From contig JAHZIG010000010.1 in the NCBI GenBank assembly GCA_019419865.1, positions 23,213 through 87,212 on the forward strand: a stretch of 64,000 nt of DNA, written 5' to 3'. The stretch comes from Clostridiales bacterium (lineage in GTDB: Bacteria; Bacillota; Clostridia; Monoglobales; Monoglobaceae). The notes under the pieces were generated by a model, which saw only the letters and a list, made by a program, of their open reading frames with translations, had not been told where the DNA came from and searched no databases. Within the stretch, counting starts at the first letter, position 1. Every line of letters starts with the position of its first letter. Shown here one piece after another: positions 60,636 through 64,000 of the stretch. The position numbers and the translations under genes were made by a program.

Positions 60636-61724
60636 ATGAAAGAGTATGCGGTCAGAAATTTAAGATTATGCACAAAGGAATGTATATGTCTGTACGTCTG
60701 TCCGGTCGGCGCGACCGATACCGAAAACAGTATAATAGATAAAGATAAATGCATAGGCTGCGGAGCGTGCGCCAAGGCCTGTCCGAGCGGGGCTATCTCG
60801 ATGGTCCCGATAACGCTTCCGCCGCAGCAGAAGAAGAGCGGCGAGGTAACGGAGGCCGCGCGGGAATTGATCAGAAGCAAGGCGGAGCAGGAGAAGGCGG
60901 CCGAGAAGATAGCGGAGAATACCGAGCTGGACGGTCTCTATAGGCTCGCTAAGGCCATAGCTAAATCCAACAGGCTTATGGCGGAGGATATAAGCCGGGA
61001 GTCGGGGTATATGCTGCCGCAGAGCGGGAACGCGCGCGCGGCGCTGAAGGAACTGGTAGAAAACCCGCCGGCTAAGGATTTCCCGACAGAGACGGCGAAG
61101 GAACTGCTTAGAAGGATCCCTTGTAACGAAGAAGAAAAAATAAATATAGATAATAAAAATATCACGAAAGATGAAGGAGGAAACAAAATGAGTAAGTATG
61201 CGGGAACACAGACCGAGAAAAATTTAGAGGCGGCTTTTGCCGGAGAATCCGAGGCGCGCAATAAGTATACATACTTTGCGTCCGTAGCTAAAAAGGAAGG
61301 CTACGAGCAGATAGCGGCGCTGTTCTTAAAGACCGCCGACAACGAGAAAGAACACGCTAAGATGTGGTTCAAGGAGCTTGAAGGCATAGGCGATACGGCT
61401 AAAAACTTAGCTTCCGCGGCCGAGGGCGAGAACTACGAGTGGACGGATATGTACGCGGGATTCGCCGAGACGGCTGAGAAAGAGGGATTCCCGGAGCTTG
61501 CGGCCAAGTTCAGAATGGTAGCGGCTATAGAGAAACATCACGAGGAGCGTTATCGCGCGCTGCTTAAGAACGTAGAGCTTGCCGAAGTTTTCGCAAAGAG
61601 CGAGGTCAAGGTTTGGGAATGCAGAAACTGCGGACATATCGTGGTAGGAACAAAGGCGCCCGAGGTATGTCCGGTATGCGCGCATCCTCAGAGCTACTTC
61701 GAGATACACGCGGAGAATTATTAA
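60636..61724 (+). CDS. 4Fe-4S ferredoxin-domain protein read in frame into rubrerythrin
   Basis: The reading frame is 362 codons. Residues about 10-60 contain a ferredoxin domain: a degenerate first motif ([12 protein letters not shown]) and a complete second motif [14 protein letters not shown]. Residues 60-170 are charged and helical. No stop codon occurs before the start of a full rubrerythrin, which has its own GAAGGAGGA site and ATG at 61188. Just upstream of it, an A-rich stretch (61130-61170) would give TAA in the next frame, so a lost or gained base in the A run may have joined two genes. Products could be a fusion, rubrerythrin alone, or both. The start is supported by GGGGAGGAA. Confidence 0.65.
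   Translation: MKEYAVRNLRLCTKECICLYVCPVGATDTENSIIDKDKCIGCGACAKACPSGAISMVPITLPPQQKKSGEVTEAARELIRSKAEQEKAAEKIAENTELDGLYRLAKAIAKSNRLMAEDISRESGYMLPQSGNARAALKELVENPPAKDFPTETAKELLRRIPCNEEEKINIDNKNITKDEGGNKMSKYAGTQTEKNLEAAFAGESEARNKYTYFASVAKKEGYEQIAALFLKTADNEKEHAKMWFKELEGIGDTAKNLASAAEGENYEWTDMYAGFAETAEKEGFPELAAKFRMVAAIEKHHEERYRALLKNVELAEVFAKSEVKVWECRNCGHIVVGTKAPEVCPVCAHPQSYFEIHAENY
61188..61724 (+). CDS. rbr: Rubrerythrin
   Basis: A 178-aa protein beginning [20 protein letters not shown]. The ferritin-like domain has the di-iron ligands in [33 protein letters not shown] and IEKHHEERY. The C-terminal rubredoxin domain has [10 protein letters not shown] and [11 protein letters not shown]. It reduces H2O2 to water in anaerobes using electrons from rubredoxin. 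The internal GAAGGAGGA site 7 bases before the ATG shows that it can be translated separately, even though the preceding frame runs into it. It is the last gene of the PerR-controlled operon. Confidence 0.9.
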   Translation: MSKYAGTQTEKNLEAAFAGESEARNKYTYFASVAKKEGYEQIAALFLKTADNEKEHAKMWFKELEGIGDTAKNLASAAEGENYEWTDMYAGFAETAEKEGFPELAAKFRMVAAIEKHHEERYRALLKNVELAEVFAKSEVKVWECRNCGHIVVGTKAPEVCPVCAHPQSYFEIHAENY

Positions 61725-61744
61725 CAGAAAGATATACAACTACA

Positions 61745-61766
61745 GCGGCGGATAAAATTCCGCCGC
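61745..61766 (+). other. Hairpin after rubrerythrin
   Basis: GCGGCGGA and TCCGCCGC form a perfect 8-bp stem without a T run. It lies just before the true terminator and its CCGCCG arm resembles that of the next stem. Confidence 0.5.
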
Positions 61767-61776
61767 CGTCGTCATG

Positions 61777-61807
61777 CCGCCGAACAAATTAAAGTCGGCG
61801 GTTTTTT
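61777..61807 (+). terminator. Terminator of the rubrerythrin operon
   Basis: CCGCCGA and TCGGCGG form a perfect 7-bp stem with an 11-base loop, followed by six T residues. Confidence 0.8.
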
Positions 61808-61901
61808 GCGTAAAAATATTTAAAATCCGCACCCGTTTTGCAAAGTTTATCTCAAATTATTTTAAGAGAACCGCGGAGCGCTCTCAAGCGCGAATCCGTT
61901 C

Positions 61902-64000
61902 TTACGATATATCGGCCTCAAACGGTTCGGCCTGAGGATCCATATCCCGCCAGATGAATATTTTGATCGCGCGATCGCCGCTTTCCGGGAGGTAGATCGG
62001 TTCGCTTAAAGCGAGATCCAAATTAGCGCCCTCAAAGTTTTCTATATCCTCTATGTGGAGAGATTCCAGAATATCGCCGTTGTAGATTGCCGCGTACAGC
62101 TTTGAATCCTGCGGAATATCGGTATCCGCGCCCTTTTGCAGCGCGACCGACGTCATAGCCGATCCGCCGGGGACGGTCGCTCCGCTTTGGCATTCCACGC
62201 CGCCGACGGTTATCGAGCTTATCTCGAGCGCGTCGAGGTCGAGCAGGGTAGCGCGGCAGAGCTCGAACTTCCAGGTCTTTAAGTATCTGCCGTTCCCGTC
62301 TATCAGCGCGTAAAGATAACCCGTATCGTTCGTCAGCCCGAACGACGCCTCGAATACGTTACCAACATAGTCCTGAGCGTTTACAGTCGTTCCGTCGTTT
62401 AGCGTAGTGTTCTCGGTCTTGACGTTTAACGTATCGGAGATCTTCACACCCGAGGCCCTGACCGCCTCGGCGATCGTATTACAGTTCTCCGCTCCGTCCG
62501 AACTCTGCGCGAGCGCTTCGAGCTGAGCCGGGGACATATCGGATACGTAGTACTCGAGCGTAGCGTTTGAATCTACCGCTCCGATATACGCCGTTGCCGA
62601 GATTATCGGGCTGTCCGGGTCGACTTCGCCGAGGGCGTACGTACCTATGTTGCCGGACTGGTTGTTGTGAAATACCACCGCGGCCGTATTCCCGTCTAAG
62701 TCGGTCGTAGCGTTTTGCGAGCTTCCCACGCGAATGATCCCGGTCGAGCCGGTGTCGTAGACTATGGAATCGACGGCGGATACGTCTTCGTACTCTCTGA
62801 CGGCGTCGTATCTGTAGCCGAAATCTATGCTGTCGTAGTTACCGCCCCAGTTTCCGCTGCTGGAGAGAACCCTCACGAATACGGCGCCAGTTCCGGAAAG
62901 ACCCTCGACTTCTAAGGCCGCCCCGGTATAATTTGTCCATGAGCCGGTCGGAGCGCAGACTATTTCGCCTATCTTATCGGCGTCCGTGAGCTCCGGCTCG
63001 GCGCCGCCTATCTCGGCGTCTGATACGTAGACGCCCAAAACTATGTTATTATCGTTGGTGGACATATTCGCCGTTATGGAGTCCAAGCCGTCGAGTTCCA
63101 CATTATAGAATGCGAAGGTCGTTCCCACTCTTGTCGAGCCTACGCAGGTATCTTCAAAGTTATAGTCGCCCCAGTACCCGTCGGCGGACTCAAACTCCCG
63201 CCTTATATTCACGGTCACGCTCTCGTCCTCAACAAGATTGGCTATAGCTGATTCGAGAGCTAAGATTGCGTTTTTAACGTCCGCCTTGGTAGCGGCTGAA
63301 TTATCTATCGCGGCCGCCGCGTTCTCTATCGCCTCGGTCAGTACAGCTACGCTCTCTTCGGTGTATAGCTTGGTATCTATCGCTAATGCCTCGTCAAGTT
63401 TATCCTTAAGTTCTTCTTTATCGACATAGTTCTCGTCTATCTCAACGTCTATTGTTATATCTATACTGCTCTCGGCGACTCCGTTGTTGGCCATTACCGA
63501 CAGCGTCGTAGTCCCCGCCTGGTTGTTTACCGGAGTCCAGGTCAGCTCGCCCGTGTATTTATCGAGCTCGGCGTATTCCGGGAGATCGGCTATATAATAG
63601 ATAAACTTCTGATCCGAATTCGAATCCGTCTGCGCGTTGAGATTTATGGTAAGTTCCTGTCCGGTCATAGCGCTGTATTCGGTTTCGTTCGTAAAATACG
63701 GCTTCTCATATTCAAGCCCTGCGATCGCGGCGTTTATGGCCGTTTGGTCTCTCAGGTCTATCGCGGACTTAAGCGCGTCCTTTGACTCCTGTGTATAGTT
63801 CTCGGCGAGCAGAGCGCTTGCGTCGGCTACGATCTTGTCCATATTCGCTTCGCCGAGTATGAGGTTTATCCTCGGATCCTCGTCGGTTATAAATTCGCCC
63901 TTATACATTATCCTCGGGACAACTCCGTCGGGGGAGTCGATATTGGCGCTTACAAGCTCGCCGTTTTCCCATTCAAGATCGATCGTATAATTACCCCTCG
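61902..64000 (-). CDS. C-terminal part of a large secreted multidomain protein, possibly GH95
   Basis: The frame stays open to the window edge, so the N-terminus is missing; the ATG at 63908 is internal. The first visible residues, GNYTIDLEWENGELVSANID and VVPRIMYKGE, resemble the C-terminal beta-domain of GH95 alpha-L-fucosidases (pattern GG-VD-EW-DGKV). Next come a FIVAR-like helical pair, an Ig-like domain (NLNAQTDSNSDQKF, LTWTPVNNQAG), a second FIVAR stretch, and two beta-sandwich modules, the first with a CBM6-like opening (RREFESADGYWGDYN). It ends with the shared C-terminal module (KLYAAIYNGDILESL to IKIFIWRDMDPQ). Without the catalytic part the enzyme class is an inference only. Confidence 0.7.
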   Translation of the reverse strand, partial: RGNYTIDLEWENGELVSANIDSPDGVVPRIMYKGEFITDEDPRINLILGEANMDKIVADASALLAENYTQESKDALKSAIDLRDQTAINAAIAGLEYEKPYFTNETEYSAMTGQELTINLNAQTDSNSDQKFIYYIADLPEYAELDKYTGELTWTPVNNQAGTTTLSVMANNGVAESSIDITIDVEIDENYVDKEELKDKLDEALAIDTKLYTEESVAVLTEAIENAAAAIDNSAATKADVKNAILALESAIANLVEDESVTVNIRREFESADGYWGDYNFEDTCVGSTRVGTTFAFYNVELDGLDSITANMSTNDNNIVLGVYVSDAEIGGAEPELTDADKIGEIVCAPTGSWTNYTGAALEVEGLSGTGAVFVRVLSSSGNWGGNYDSIDFGYRYDAVREYEDVSAVDSIVYDTGSTGIIRVGSSQNATTDLDGNTAAVVFHNNQSGNIGTYALGEVDPDSPIISATAYIGAVDSNATLEYYVSDMSPAQLEALAQSSDGAENCNTIAEAVRASGVKISDTLNVKTENTTLNDGTTVNAQDYVGNVFEASFGLTNDTGYLYALIDGNGRYLKTWKFELCRATLLDLDALEISSITVGGVECQSGATVPGGSAMTSVALQKGADTDIPQDSKLYAAIYNGDILESLHIEDIENFEGANLDLALSEPIYLPESGDRAIKIFIWRDMDPQAEPFEADIS

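Overview
The window looks like the chromosome of an anaerobic, Gram-positive-type member of the Clostridia. The reasons are the rpmH-rnpA-yidD-yidC-jag order next to dnaA, strong AGGAGG ribosome binding sites, S-layer-homology (SLH) surface proteins, and a PerR/rubredoxin/ferredoxin/rubrerythrin oxidative-stress set. Large SLH proteins beside secreted pectate and rhamnogalacturonan lyases recall pectin specialists such as Monoglobus. That comparison rests on gene content only and is not a taxonomic assignment.

Layout. (1) About 1-5.2 kb: origin region. dnaA is on the minus strand; rpmH, rnpA, yidD, yidC and jag diverge from it on the plus strand across an AT-rich gap that probably holds part of oriC. 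dnaN is not next to dnaA; the 5' end of a gene starting with a signal-peptide-like sequence lies there instead. (2) 5.2-10.5 kb: argD, argF, a GNAT acetyltransferase, asnS and a membrane-anchored TPR protein. (3) 10.5-28.3 kb: two giant SLH surface proteins (3072 and 1842 aa). Between them is a two-gene cassette: an unrecognised protein broken by an in-frame amber codon, and a papain/C39-like cysteine peptidase. (4) 28.3-35.4 kb: a full F-type ATP synthase operon, atpBEFHAGDC, with RNA hairpins in the atpE/atpF and atpD/atpC gaps. (5) 35.5-54.7 kb: a maltose/galactoside O-acetyltransferase gene, then plant-polysaccharide genes mostly on the minus strand: a 1683-aa GH3 protein with a divergent AraC regulator, a PL11 rhamnogalacturonan lyase split by a frameshift, a PL1 pectate lyase and an ankyrin-GH43 fusion. 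An Lsa-type ABC-F gene with its own attenuator leader and a DUF4186 gene are inserted among them. (6) 54.8-61.8 kb: a MATE exporter, an ArsR repressor, a free HMA metal chaperone and a Zn/Cd-type P1B ATPase, then a PerR-controlled peroxide-defence operon. (7) 61.9-64 kb: the C-terminal two-thirds or less of a large secreted minus-strand protein, possibly a GH95 fucosidase, cut by the window edge.

How it fits together. Housekeeping genes from about 2 to 36 kb run away from the origin. The polysaccharide genes run towards it and form a small rhamnogalacturonan/pectin locus (PL1 + PL11 + GH43 + GH3, perhaps GH95). The secreted enzymes share a C-terminal module of about 65 residues, and the pectate lyase shares beta-sandwich modules with the 3072-aa SLH protein, which links the enzymes to the surface proteins.

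The observations most worth following are the amber-interrupted gene plus cysteine peptidase cassette with its palindromic promoter, the leader-peptide/terminator/antiterminator arrangement before the ABC-F gene, the shared C-terminal module, the ankyrin-GH43 fusion, and the absence of a stop codon between a ferredoxin and rubrerythrin.
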